Positions 8,133-16,293 of a stretch of 64,000 bases of DNA are shown here, one piece after another. The position numbers and the translations under genes were made by a program. The notes beneath the pieces were generated by a model that saw only the letters and a program-made list of their open reading frames with translations, was not told the origin of the DNA and ran no database searches. Source of the DNA: Paenibacillus tundrae (lineage in GTDB: Bacteria > Bacillota > Bacilli > Paenibacillales > Paenibacillaceae); assembly GCF_030812775.1 (NCBI RefSeq), contig NZ_JAUSTI010000001.1:434001-498000 (forward strand), read 5' to 3'. Each line of letters starts with the position of its first letter. Position 1 is the stretch's first letter.

Positions 8133-8957
8133 ATGACAGCATTAAATCAACAAATGATTTTGGAAGCAGCATCTTATATTCAAAGCAAAAGCTCGGTTAA
8201 GCCTGAAGTAGGTTTGATTCTTGGTTCAGGTCTTGGCATTTTGGCTGAACTCATTGAAGATGGTGTGAGTATCGCTTATCAAGACATCCCCCATTTCCCT
8301 GTATCTACGGTAGAAGGACATGAGGGTGAATTGCTGGTTGGAACAATTAAAGGTCGTCCTGTTGTCATGATGAAAGGACGTTTCCATATGTATGAGGGCT
8401 ATGGCCCTGAGCTTACCGCTTTTCCGGTACGTGTCATGAAAGAACTTGGAGTTACATCGGTCCTTGTAACGAACGCAGCAGGTGGAGTGAACACATCGTA
8501 CGAACCAGGTGACTTGATGTTGATCTCCGACCATTTGAATCTTACAGGCAAAAATCCACTCATCGGTCCGAATGATCCAGCACTGGGTGTACGATTCCCG
8601 GATCTGTCCGAAGCTTATAGCCGCCGCTTGCGTGCGCTGGCTAAAGATACTGCAGCATCCCAAGGGTTCAATGTACGTGAGGGTGTCTATGCAGGTCTGC
8701 TTGGTCCAAACTATGAGACACCAGCTGAGATTGTTATGCTCCGTACTCTGGGTGCAGATGCTGTTGGTATGTCCACAGTGTCCGAAGTCATTGTGGCTCG
8801 CCATGCAGGTTTGGAAGTACTCGGTATCTCTTGTATCAGCAACATGGCAGCAGGTATTCTGGATCAGCCTCTCTCCCATGATGAGGTTATGGAGACAACA
8901 GAGCGGGTACGTGAGTCCTTCCTCGCGCTGGTTGTAGCCGTTATTCCACAAATGTAA
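8133..8957 (+). CDS. pupG: purine-nucleoside phosphorylase (trimeric PNP-I)
   Basis: A 274-aa enzyme for phosphorolysis of guanosine and inosine nucleosides. Family marks are LILGSGLG (phosphate loop), HEGELLVG, TNAAGGVN, SDHLNLTGKNPL, LLGPNYETPAE and VGMSTVSEVIVA. CAAGGAGGAA precedes the ATG. In B. subtilis it is cotranscribed with drm; drm is absent upstream here and a 175-nt gap with palindromic sequence separates it from xerD. A terminator follows about 110 nt downstream. Confidence 0.93.
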   Translation: MTALNQQMILEAASYIQSKSSVKPEVGLILGSGLGILAELIEDGVSIAYQDIPHFPVSTVEGHEGELLVGTIKGRPVVMMKGRFHMYEGYGPELTAFPVRVMKELGVTSVLVTNAAGGVNTSYEPGDLMLISDHLNLTGKNPLIGPNDPALGVRFPDLSEAYSRRLRALAKDTAASQGFNVREGVYAGLLGPNYETPAEIVMLRTLGADAVGMSTVSEVIVARHAGLEVLGISCISNMAAGILDQPLSHDEVMETTERVRESFLALVVAVIPQM

Positions 8958-9069
8958 CAGATTATAGAGCCAAGTTAGTAATCTAACGATATAACTGGTC
9001 TTAGAAAGACGAGAAAGATAGTTCCTTCCCAGACATACAGCTCTATAGGATACTATTGCAATTGAAGAG

Positions 9070-9111
9070 ACATGCCTCTATCACATTCAGTGAGCAGGGG
9101 CATGTTTTTTT
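9070..9111 (+). terminator. terminator between pupG and dacF
   Basis: ACATGCC pairs with GGCATGT across a ~22-nt loop, followed by TTTTTT. Confidence 0.75.
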
Positions 9112-9258
9112 GCGTTTCTGTTCGACGATACAATTTACAAAAAAAAGTTTCGGGAAATCATGCTTTACATGGAATAATTTACTGTAAACGAGCCGACAAT
9201 GATTAGCAGTACATGCATGGTAATGCATTAAGCAAGTCATTTGAGGAGGTTACCGATC

Positions 9259-10434
9259 GTGAAGAAACGTATATTGGCATCGTTCATGACCCTTTGTATT
9301 TTGCTGTCTCTGATGGCATCCACAGCACTTGCTGAAGAAAAACCTACCCCAACAGGTGGAACGGATTTGGCACCTTCAGCACGTTCAGCAATATTGATGG
9401 ATGCAGACACAGGAACTGTGATCTACGAGAAAAACAGTCATGATCAACTGCCTCCGGCAAGTATTACGAAGATTATGACCATGCTTTTAACGATTGAAGC
9501 GATTGATTCAGGTAAGTTGAAGCTGACCGACAAAGTGAGAACAAGTGAGTATGCTGCTTCTATGGGTGGATCACAGATCTTCCTTGAACCCGGTGAAGAG
9601 ATGACGGTAGACGACATGCTCAAAGGGATCGCTATGGCCTCAGGAAATGATGCATCTGTCGCTATGGCTGAGAAGATTGCGGGCTCTGAGGAAGCTTTTG
9701 TACAGATGATGAACGAACGTGCGAAAGAGCTGGGCATGAAGGATACCAATTTTGCCAATTGTAATGGGCTCCCGGTTGATAATCATTATTCGTCGGCACA
9801 TGATATTGCGCTCATGAGTCGGGAATTATTGAAACATTCGGGCATTACCAAATATACGGGCGCATATCAAGACTACCTCCGGAAAGATACAGAAAAGCCT
9901 TTCTGGTTGGTCAATACCAATAAGCTCGTTCGTTTCTACACAGGTGCAGATGGTTTGAAAACAGGTTACACTTCGGAAGCGAAATTTTGTTTATCAGCAA
10001 CAGCGATGAAGGATGGATTGCGTACAGTTGCTGTTGTGCTGGGAGAACCAAACACGAAAACACGTAATGCTGAGGTTTCCTCCATGTTTGACTATGCCTT
10101 TAGTCAATACACGATGAAACCTTTATACAAAGCAGGCGATCTGCTCGGTAGCCTGAAAGTTGAAAAAGGCGAAGTTGCTGAATTGCCACTGAACGCTACG
10201 CAAAATTATAGTGTGCTCATGCGCAAAGGTGCCAAGTCGAACGATATTCGACATGAATTGTTGATGACAAAAGAATTAAAAGCGCCGATTAAAGCAGGTC
10301 AAAGTGTAGGTAAGCTGGTGGTTTATCAGGGTGATGAGGTTATTAAGGAGTTCGACATTCAGGCTCCTCAGGATGTAAACAAAGCCGGCTGGTGGAAGCT
10401 ATTCAAACGCACCACTTCCAATCTTTTTGATTAA
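9259..10434 (+). CDS. dacF: D-alanyl-D-alanine carboxypeptidase DacF
   Basis: A 391-aa exported penicillin-binding protein that trims the terminal D-Ala of peptidoglycan peptides. It has a signal peptide (KKRILASF ... ASTALA), the serine triad motifs SITK (active Ser), SGND and KTGYTSE, and the C-terminal PBP5-like beta domain. GTG at 9259 is preceded by GAGGAGG at 9 nt. In B. subtilis dacF leads the spoIIA operon and is forespore expressed; the same order here supports dacF rather than dacA. A TTCGACG sequence at 9121-9127 resembles an inverted Spo0A box with one mismatch. Confidence 0.92.
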   Translation: MKKRILASFMTLCILLSLMASTALAEEKPTPTGGTDLAPSARSAILMDADTGTVIYEKNSHDQLPPASITKIMTMLLTIEAIDSGKLKLTDKVRTSEYAASMGGSQIFLEPGEEMTVDDMLKGIAMASGNDASVAMAEKIAGSEEAFVQMMNERAKELGMKDTNFANCNGLPVDNHYSSAHDIALMSRELLKHSGITKYTGAYQDYLRKDTEKPFWLVNTNKLVRFYTGADGLKTGYTSEAKFCLSATAMKDGLRTVAVVLGEPNTKTRNAEVSSMFDYAFSQYTMKPLYKAGDLLGSLKVEKGEVAELPLNATQNYSVLMRKGAKSNDIRHELLMTKELKAPIKAGQSVGKLVVYQGDEVIKEFDIQAPQDVNKAGWWKLFKRTTSNLFD

Positions 10435-10514
10435 GCGTCAATTTACGTGTGCTACCTGCATCCTTGAACGTATTTTGTAGTTAATTAGGGGTTTTCTTCT
10501 AGTTTTGTCGGGGT

Positions 10515-10542
10515 GCAGGAAATGTTTTGGGCAACGTAGAAA
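10515..10542 (+). promoter_or_regulatory. candidate SigH promoter of the spoIIA operon
   Basis: GCAGGAAAT (10515-10523) matches RnAGGAwWW, followed by a 12-nt spacer and GTAGAAA (RnnGAAT with one mismatch, 10536-10542). It lies 35 nt before spoIIAA. B. subtilis spoIIA is driven by SigH with Spo0A~P. A TGTCGGG at 10506 is a poor Spo0A box. Confidence 0.5.
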
Positions 10543-10576
10543 TCCTTGTTCATGACAGGGAGGAGAGTGAGCAAAC

Positions 10577-10930
10577 GTGAACTTGCATGTGGAAATGGAA
10601 CATCACCGTGGGATTCTGATTGTGCGACTATCGGGAGAACTGGATCATCACACTGCGGATATGGTACGGATGCAGATGGATGAAGCGATCCAGCGGAGAC
10701 AATGCGAGCACTTGGTGCTCAGCCTGAAGGATCTGCAATTTATGGACAGCTCAGGCTTGGGTGTCATTTTGGGAAGATATAAACTCATTAAGAATAAAGG
10801 CGGTAAGATGGTTGTATGTGATGTTAATCCGCCAGTGTACCGTTTGCTGGAGATGTCGGGTTTGTTCAAGATTATGCCGATTTACGAAAATGAGGGAACT
10901 GCTCTCTCGGGTCTGGAGGTCGTCTCATGA
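10577..10930 (+). CDS. spoIIAA: anti-sigma F factor antagonist
   Basis: A 117-aa STAS-domain protein. The phosphorylation site is the Ser in [12 protein letters not shown]; unphosphorylated SpoIIAA pulls SpoIIAB off SigF in the forespore. GTG start at 10577 with GGGAGGAGAG upstream. Its TGA overlaps the ATG of spoIIAB (ATGA, 10927-10930), which implies translational coupling. Confidence 0.96.
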   Translation: MNLHVEMEHHRGILIVRLSGELDHHTADMVRMQMDEAIQRRQCEHLVLSLKDLQFMDSSGLGVILGRYKLIKNKGGKMVVCDVNPPVYRLLEMSGLFKIMPIYENEGTALSGLEVVS

Positions 10931-11382
10931 ATGAAGGAACAGGGAGAAATTTCATGAATCTGCAATTCGCGGCCAAGTCGGAGAACGAATCGTTCGCGCG
11001 TGTAACGGTTGCAGCCTTTATCTCGCAGCTTGATCCTACAATGGACGAGCTCAGCGATCTGAAGACAGTTATTTCCGAAGCGGTAACCAACAGCATTATT
11101 CATGGGTATAACAATAACCCAGAAGGGGTTGTATCCATTCAGGCGGAAATTCGTGAAGACATGATTACGATCATCGTGGAAGATCGTGGCGAAGGTATTG
11201 AAGATCTGGAGCTTGCCAAGCAGCCGCTATATACATCCAAACCCGAACTTGAGCGCTCGGGCATGGGCTTTACCATTATGGAAAACTTCATGGATGAATT
11301 CGAAGTCAGCAGTGAGCCCGGCAGAGGCACCTCCATCAAGATGAAGAAAAGGATTGAATCCAAGAAAGCATTGTATAATTAG
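10927..11382 (+). CDS. spoIIAB: anti-sigma F factor and SpoIIAA kinase
   Basis: A GHKL-type kinase of 151 aa (142 aa if the ATG at 10954 is used, which gives an N-terminus closer to B. subtilis SpoIIAB and has GGGAGA upstream). ATP-binding boxes are visible: [13 protein letters not shown] (N box), VEDRGEGI (G1) and [15 protein letters not shown] (G2). It holds SigF inactive and phosphorylates SpoIIAA. The coupled overlap with spoIIAA and 11-nt gap to sigF define one operon. Confidence 0.96.
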   Translation: MNEGTGRNFMNLQFAAKSENESFARVTVAAFISQLDPTMDELSDLKTVISEAVTNSIIHGYNNNPEGVVSIQAEIREDMITIIVEDRGEGIEDLELAKQPLYTSKPELERSGMGFTIMENFMDEFEVSSEPGRGTSIKMKKRIESKKALYN

Positions 11383-11393
11383 GGGTTGGTCTT

Positions 11394-12149
11394 ATGGATG
11401 CTGAAGTGAAACCATCTTCACAGACCTATTTGGATGATGCCGAGGTCAAACGATTGATTGCGCTCAGTCAATCGGGTGACCATGATGCCCGAGACACACT
11501 GGTAAACTGCAACATCAGACTTGTCTGGTCTGTCGTACAGCGTTTTATGAACAGAGGTTATGAACCAGAGGATCTGTTCCAAATCGGCTGTATCGGACTG
11601 CTCAAGTCGGTGGACAAATTCGATCTCAGCTATGATGTGAAATTTTCGACCTATGCTGTACCGATGATAATCGGAGAAATCCAGCGTTTCCTACGTGACG
11701 ACGGCACATTAAAGGTCAGTCGCTCACTTAAGGAGATGGCGAATAAAGTTCGCAAAAAAAGAGATGAATTGTCCAAACATCTTGATCGTCTGCCAACGAT
11801 TAAGGAAGTGGCTGAACAACTGGGGGTGACTCCAGAGGAAGTTGTATTTGCTCAAGAAGCCAATAAACCTCCAACGTCGATCCATGAGACGGTGTTTGAG
11901 AACGATGGTGATCCAATTACACTAATGGATCAGATTGCTGACGAGTCGCAGGAGCGTTGGTTTGATAAATTGGCATTGAACGAAGCCATCGGTGGCCTGA
12001 GTGAACGAGAACGGCTAATCGTATACCTTCGTTATTACCGTGATCAGACACAATCTGAGGTCGCCAGCAGACTTGGAATATCACAGGTTCAGGTATCCCG
12101 GCTGGAGAAAAAGATCCTGCAATCCATCCGCGATCAGATCGCACAGTGA
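11394..12149 (+). CDS. sigF: sporulation sigma factor SigF
   Basis: A 251-aa sigma-70 factor for the forespore. Region 2 contains EDLFQIGCIGLLKSVDKFD and YAVPMIIGEIQRFLRDD; region 3 follows (LPTIKEVAEQLG); region 4 ends with the helix-turn-helix QSEVASRLGISQVQVSRLEKK. It has no pro-sequence and is controlled by SpoIIAB binding. The ribosome site (AGGGG) is modest. A long hairpin follows, and the accessory insertion begins directly downstream, where B. subtilis has spoVA. Confidence 0.96.
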   Translation: MDAEVKPSSQTYLDDAEVKRLIALSQSGDHDARDTLVNCNIRLVWSVVQRFMNRGYEPEDLFQIGCIGLLKSVDKFDLSYDVKFSTYAVPMIIGEIQRFLRDDGTLKVSRSLKEMANKVRKKRDELSKHLDRLPTIKEVAEQLGVTPEEVVFAQEANKPPTSIHETVFENDGDPITLMDQIADESQERWFDKLALNEAIGGLSERERLIVYLRYYRDQTQSEVASRLGISQVQVSRLEKKILQSIRDQIAQ

Positions 12150-12202
12150 TTGGTGTTTGGATGGAGACATGGTGATGTGAAACGTGTTTTATCACCAATA
12201 TA

Positions 12203-12256
12203 CGACAACTAACAACCTTCTTTCGCGCTTTAATTTGCGAAGAAGGTTATTTGTCG
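12203..12256 (+). terminator. long hairpin after sigF
   Basis: AACCTTCTTTCGC pairs with GCGAAGAAGGTT, extended by CGACAA/TTGTCG. No good T-run follows, so it may act as a partial terminator or an mRNA 3' stabiliser. It marks the left edge of the accessory segment. Confidence 0.6.
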
Positions 12257-12325
12257 TTGATAAGGTTGTTTTATTATCATTTTTGTCATATAATTACATG
12301 TAAAATTTATGAAGTAGTGGTAAAT

Positions 12326-13396
12326 GTGAAGGTTCTAAAACAGTGTCTTTTTCTATTCTTAGCAGTTATTCTAGTAATTACACCAATTTCTTCTGTTTCT
12401 GCAAATGATACAGCACAAGATGATATCTATCCTGCAGATTCTAGAGAAGAGAACATCAAGAATCTTATGACTGAAAGAGCGATGTTACAACTTAAATTAA
12501 ATGATCTTCAGGAGAATAATAACAACGATAGCAATACTACTGAACTTTCTATTCCAAGTGACCTAAAGATAATTAAAGAGTATAAGGAATTAAGCACTAA
12601 AATCCAACAGATCGATAATCAACTTTACGACTTAGGTGTAAGAGATTTATCTGAGGATGAGTTAGCTGAGAAATTAAAGTTGTCAGATGAAGGTGCATTG
12701 GCAGTGGTTCCAGGTGGTTATAGCAATGTTAGCTGGCGAACCTATAGATCAATTTGGGTAAAAAATTCAGTAAGATATGAAGTTCAACATATCGTTGCAA
12801 GCCCAGCAGGAACAGCTTCAAGTAGTATAAGTCAAAGTGGAACAGTTGTACAAACAACGAATGGGGGAATTAGAGCTGCTGGAACAGGTCTTTTAAAAAC
12901 TACAGCGAAAGAAGGAGCTAGTTTAATTCCTGGCGTAGATATAGGAATAACGATATATGATGCTTTAAAACAAGCTTTAACAGATTTTAGTAGTACAACT
13001 GAGGTAACTAATATCACTTCAAGTTATAACTGGGATTACAACATGAACGTAGACTTTATGTACGTAAAGAAAGAAGGACAATCTGACATTTCTCAAGTTT
13101 TATCTTTCAGGTCTTCAGAAGTATTCGGTGCCGCTTCGTGGAGTATAAGAAACGTAGGGTATAAAAAGGGTACGAATATTGTGACTTCATCTAATTTCAT
13201 AACAGATAGTAGACGGTACCACTATACTCCTTCGAATCATGGAATTGGTTCAAACGCAGTTACAGCATATTTAAACCCTGGATCAGCCAGTACGGCTTTT
13301 GTAAGTAATGTAGATTTCACTGGCATTGATGGGAAGGTTTTTAAATCAGTATCTTTACCTCGATTTAGTTTTCCTTCTCAAATTCAGGATAAATAA
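12326..13396 (+). CDS. secreted protein of unknown function
   Basis: Not recognised. From GTG at 12326 the product has 356 aa: a clear signal peptide (KVLKQCLFLFLAVILVITP ... SVSA), a charged, Asn-rich and coiled-coil-like segment (roughly residues 30-110, with LTERAML-type heptads and IQQIDNQLYDLGVRDLSEDE), then a Ser/Thr/Gly-rich domain with a hydrophobic patch (GASLIPGVDIGITIYDAL) and aromatic repeats near SYNWDYNMNVDFMY. No ribosome site is convincing; the frame remains open upstream to 12251. Codon use is distinctly AT-rich compared with the neighbours. A secreted antimicrobial or spore-envelope protein is possible, but nothing here proves it. Confidence 0.7.
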   Translation: MKVLKQCLFLFLAVILVITPISSVSANDTAQDDIYPADSREENIKNLMTERAMLQLKLNDLQENNNNDSNTTELSIPSDLKIIKEYKELSTKIQQIDNQLYDLGVRDLSEDELAEKLKLSDEGALAVVPGGYSNVSWRTYRSIWVKNSVRYEVQHIVASPAGTASSSISQSGTVVQTTNGGIRAAGTGLLKTTAKEGASLIPGVDIGITIYDALKQALTDFSSTTEVTNITSSYNWDYNMNVDFMYVKKEGQSDISQVLSFRSSEVFGAASWSIRNVGYKKGTNIVTSSNFITDSRRYHYTPSNHGIGSNAVTAYLNPGSASTAFVSNVDFTGIDGKVFKSVSLPRFSFPSQIQDK

Positions 13397-13461
13397 TTTA
13401 GAAATTTATTTTGAACATTCCTAGCATAACATAACAACTGCATGTCGAAAGGGCGATGTTC

Positions 13462-13998
13462 ATGAAAAGAAGAATTATTTTAGGTTGTGTAGCATTAGTA
13501 CTAGTCTTCATGGTCCTGTTTGTATGGTTGTATCCATTCCCTCAAAAAATGAACAGGCAGAGTGATGTTGTCGTTTTAAACGAAGACCATGTTGTACTTG
13601 GGAACACGACGTTAGTTATGGAGGGTATTGTACACCGACCTTTATTCAGAGAGCATTACTTTGAGGGGAAGATCGAGCTTTCGGATCTGGATTTCACCAG
13701 AGAATACAGAATGTTTCCGCTCTACCCGGTTCAAGAAGGTAATATTTTCAGTTCATTCATAACGTATTCTGGTTCATCGCAACAATTGGAGAGTGTGACG
13801 GGTGTTATGTTTCACGATGAGTCATTCTCGAAATTAAACTTATTTCTGAAAGAAGCCCCTTACAAAGGAACGACACATAATTTGATTCAGATTGTTTCTC
13901 CAGCTTCTGATTTCATGACTGCCGAGAAGATTGTGAACGAATTAAAACTAGGTTTTCCAGATATGCCGGATGCCAAGAAATTACTTCCTCCGCAATGA
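13462..13998 (+). CDS. membrane-anchored protein of unknown function
   Basis: Not recognised. The 178-aa product starts KRRIILGCVALVLVFMVLFV, a single N-terminal membrane anchor, and continues as an extracytoplasmic domain with acidic and aromatic residues ending MPDAKKLLPPQ. GAAAGGG lies 10 nt before ATG 13462; ATG 13456 is too close. It sits 65 nt after the secreted protein, in the same AT-rich segment, so both may be one acquired unit. A hairpin follows. Confidence 0.7.
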   Translation: MKRRIILGCVALVLVFMVLFVWLYPFPQKMNRQSDVVVLNEDHVVLGNTTLVMEGIVHRPLFREHYFEGKIELSDLDFTREYRMFPLYPVQEGNIFSSFITYSGSSQQLESVTGVMFHDESFSKLNLFLKEAPYKGTTHNLIQIVSPASDFMTAEKIVNELKLGFPDMPDAKKLLPPQ

Positions 13999-14023
13999 GA
14001 TTACGAAATTACGTGTTAAATTA

Positions 14024-14054
14024 AAACAGGCGATAGAATTTGTATCGCCTGTTT
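14024..14054 (+). terminator. hairpin after the membrane-anchored protein
   Basis: AAACAGGCGATA pairs perfectly with TATCGCCTGTTT around a 7-nt loop. The following T-run is poor. Confidence 0.65.
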
Positions 14055-14221
14055 ATCATGGTGAACTTGGTAATACTATATTCTATAGTGCCAATATGGT
14101 GATATTAATGCAGGTAACTTCTGTTCATCATCCTTTTGTTCAATAGTTTATAGATTTGGTGAGAAAGTAAGGTTTGTAGACAGCAATCTTTCGAGCCTTC
14201 AAAAGTTAGCATATTGGAAGT

Positions 14222-14455
14222 TTATGCAGGGTGGTCGAGAGGTGCTTTATTCATTTGCATCAAAATTACAAGGGTAATAATACATGCCGTGCCTATCCAT
14301 TGAAATAGTCCTAAGGGTTCCTGAAGCCAAATGACCGTTGTAGCAACTGCGGCAAGTGGTTCTGCACTTCCCAGTTAACTGGTTTCCTTAGAAGAGAGAC
14401 TTTGCAAACTTTCGACGTAAAACCAGAAAGCGAGATTTATAAGTAGCATTCTAAA
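14222..14455 (-). pseudogene. remnant of a DMT/EamA family transporter
   Basis: Reading the reverse strand gives about 77 codons that match the C-terminal end of EamA-type transporters: LAFWFYVESLQSLSSKETS, an in-frame stop at 14375-14377, then LGSAEPLAAVATTVIWLQEP, GLFQWIGTACIITLVILM and a terminal DHPA. The remaining ~220 residues expected upstream are missing; in their place are a short terminator and the palindromic repeats. The gene is therefore truncated and carries a nonsense codon. Confidence 0.8.
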
Positions 14456-14459
14456 ATCC

Positions 14460-14483
14460 GTCGCCGATAAGGTGACTTTTTTT
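14460..14483 (+). terminator. orphan terminator-like hairpin
   Basis: GTCGCC/GGTGAC stem with GATAA loop followed by seven T. No forward gene lies just upstream, so it may end a short untranslated transcript or be a remnant. Confidence 0.55.
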
Positions 14484-14545
14484 ATTTTTAGCCTGTGTCT
14501 CCTCCTCAGACAATTCCTTTCAGGCCTTCGAAAAGAGGGACAGCG

Positions 14546-14730
14546 GAGGAGCGGAGCGCGAAGGTTTTACTCTGATACACAAGCAGTGGAAGTGGCAGGA
14601 AAAACCTGAAGAAGCGAAGCGCTCGCCTTTGTCTCCGAATTTCTAACCGATTAGAAATACAATGATAAGAATTTGGAGACAACAGCGACCGAAAGGTTGG
14701 TCTGCCACTGGAACGCCCGCGATTATCTCA
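14546..14730. repeat. 185-bp palindromic repeat, copy 1
   Basis: Shares about 90% identity over 185 bp with copy 2 at 14877-15060. It contains a strong cruciform: an outer arm TTGTCTCCGAATT / AATTTGGAGACAA and an inner arm ATTTCTAA / TTAGAAAT (14638-14682). The 5' part is purine-rich (GAGGAGCGGAGCG), and AAGCGAAGCGCTCGC is self-complementary in part. No gene is encoded. Confidence 0.85.
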
Positions 14731-14876
14731 TCCAGCCTTCTCAGAACAGCGATCAGCATTTACTCATCTCTCAACGCAACGCATTCCATATGATTTCCAC
14801 CTACCACCTCCCAGCAAATTTCTTTCAAGCGTTTGGATAAAGGGGAGCTGATGCAGCGGAGGGATGGAATTGGTTA

Positions 14877-15060
14877 GAGGAGCGGAGTGTGAAGGTTTGA
14901 TTTTGATACACAAGCAGTGGAGGTGGCAGAAAAAACCTGAAGAAGCGAAGCGCTCGCCTTTGTCTCCGAATTTCTAACCGATTAGAAATACATGATAAGA
15001 ATTTGGAGACAACAGCGATCGGAAGGTTGGTCTGCCACAGGAACGCCCGCGTGTATCTCA
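14877..15060. repeat. 185-bp palindromic repeat, copy 2
   Basis: Second copy, 331 bp downstream of copy 1, in the same orientation and one base shorter in the loop region. The cruciform arms are conserved. The ~145 bp between the copies is not repeated. The pair ends 140 bp before spoVAA. Confidence 0.85.
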
Positions 15061-15201
15061 TTTATCCTTCGCCATAACAGCGACCGGCAACCAATCAATC
15101 CCGCATCTCTGCCAAACTCCCAATCTTTTTCCAACCCCATGTAATAAATTTGCACATTCTTCAAATACTAACCTAAATTACGCAGTAAAGGAGTGTTTCG
15201 G

Positions 15202-15858
15202 ATGTCCCTGACACCCACTCCAACGGTCTACATTCGTTTGCGCAGCCGAGTCCGTATCCAACGGGGAAAAGAAGTCAGGCTTCGGGATATTGCCCATGTG
15301 CTGACCTCTTCAGAAGAACAGGAGCGAAGGCTGATTGAGCTTGAACTGCTGCGCCCTGGACCGGAAGATGGCAATCTGATTCTCATTGATATTCTGCAGA
15401 TTATTCCCCAGATCCGAGGTGTGCTTCCCGATGTCAGTGTCGAGTTAATCGGCTCCGGACATACGCTAGTTGAAGTTGTCGAGGGAAATGGCAAACCGTC
15501 CAAATCGTTGTTTATTCTGGTATGGCTGCTGCTTTTTTTTGGCTCAGCTTTAACTATTATGAATTTTCACGCGGACGTGAGTATGCAGGAAGTTCAAATT
15601 CGAATTGTGGAGATGATTACAGGTCGCCGAGATGAGCATCCCTATCTATTTCAGGTGGCATATTCCATCGGGATTGGATTTGGTATGGCGGTGTTCTTCA
15701 ATCATTTATTCAAGAAGAAGTGGAATGAAGAACCGACACCTCTTGAAGTTGAAATGTTTTTATATCAGCAAAATGTCGACCAGTATGTCGTTATTCAGGA
15801 AAACGAGCGTATGCATGACCAAGAACGTGGGGAGATGAGTACAGATGAGCGTTCTTAA
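15202..15858 (+). CDS. spoVAA: stage V sporulation protein AA
   Basis: A 218-aa protein with an N-terminal soluble domain (residues 1-105, VYIRLRSRVRI ... VELIGSGHTLVEV) and two transmembrane helices in the second half (LFILVWLLLFFGSAL and AYSIGIGFGMAVFF). SpoVA proteins move Ca-dipicolinate into the forespore and out at germination; AA has an accessory role. ATG at 15202 is preceded by AAAGGAG at 8 nt. It overlaps spoVAB by 14 nt. Confidence 0.85.
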   Translation: MSLTPTPTVYIRLRSRVRIQRGKEVRLRDIAHVLTSSEEQERRLIELELLRPGPEDGNLILIDILQIIPQIRGVLPDVSVELIGSGHTLVEVVEGNGKPSKSLFILVWLLLFFGSALTIMNFHADVSMQEVQIRIVEMITGRRDEHPYLFQVAYSIGIGFGMAVFFNHLFKKKWNEEPTPLEVEMFLYQQNVDQYVVIQENERMHDQERGEMSTDERS

Positions 15859-16267
15859 TGGAGCGATCAGCATCGTACTCGGCATTGCTGGAGGAATCGC
15901 AGTAGGAAGTGGCGTGATTGCGCTTATCTTAGTACTAGATATGATTCCACGGCTGGCTCAATTGACCCAGTCCTATGACAAAACACATTGGTATGAAGGT
16001 GCACTCATCGGAGGCTCGTTAGTAGGTACGGTTGCGGATTTCTGGCACTGGAAAGTACATGGGGTGCTGTTACTTAGTCCAATCATTGGGCTGTTCTGCG
16101 GGGTGTTTATCGGTTTGCTTGCGGCCGCACTGACAGAAGTGCTAAACGTATTGCCTGTACTTGCCAAAAGGCTAGGAATGAAGCCGTATCTTTTTGGATT
16201 GCTGCTTGCCATGATTCTGGGTAAGATGACGGGTTCGTTATTCGATTTTTTTGTATACCAGCGTTAG
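15845..16267 (+). CDS. spoVAB: stage V sporulation protein AB
   Basis: A 140-aa integral membrane protein with about four helices and GGIAVGSGVIALI, KTHWYEGALIGG and GMKPYLFGLLLAMILGK segments; the length is nearly that of B. subtilis SpoVAB. The start codon lies inside spoVAA, so translation is coupled. The channel genes spoVAC, spoVAD and spoVAE that follow in B. subtilis are absent here. Confidence 0.85.
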   Translation: MSVLNGAISIVLGIAGGIAVGSGVIALILVLDMIPRLAQLTQSYDKTHWYEGALIGGSLVGTVADFWHWKVHGVLLLSPIIGLFCGVFIGLLAAALTEVLNVLPVLAKRLGMKPYLFGLLLAMILGKMTGSLFDFFVYQR

Positions 16268-16293
16268 AGAGCAATGGTTGAAGGAGGATGGAC

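Noticed and set aside
8226..8951. Reverse-strand open frame of 241 codons
   Set aside because: Antisense to pupG, with a composition typical of shadow frames.
14400..14460. CTTTCGACGTAAAACC segment considered as a cyclic di-GMP riboswitch
   Set aside because: It lacks the conserved core elements, and the same bases read well as the decayed transporter on the reverse strand.
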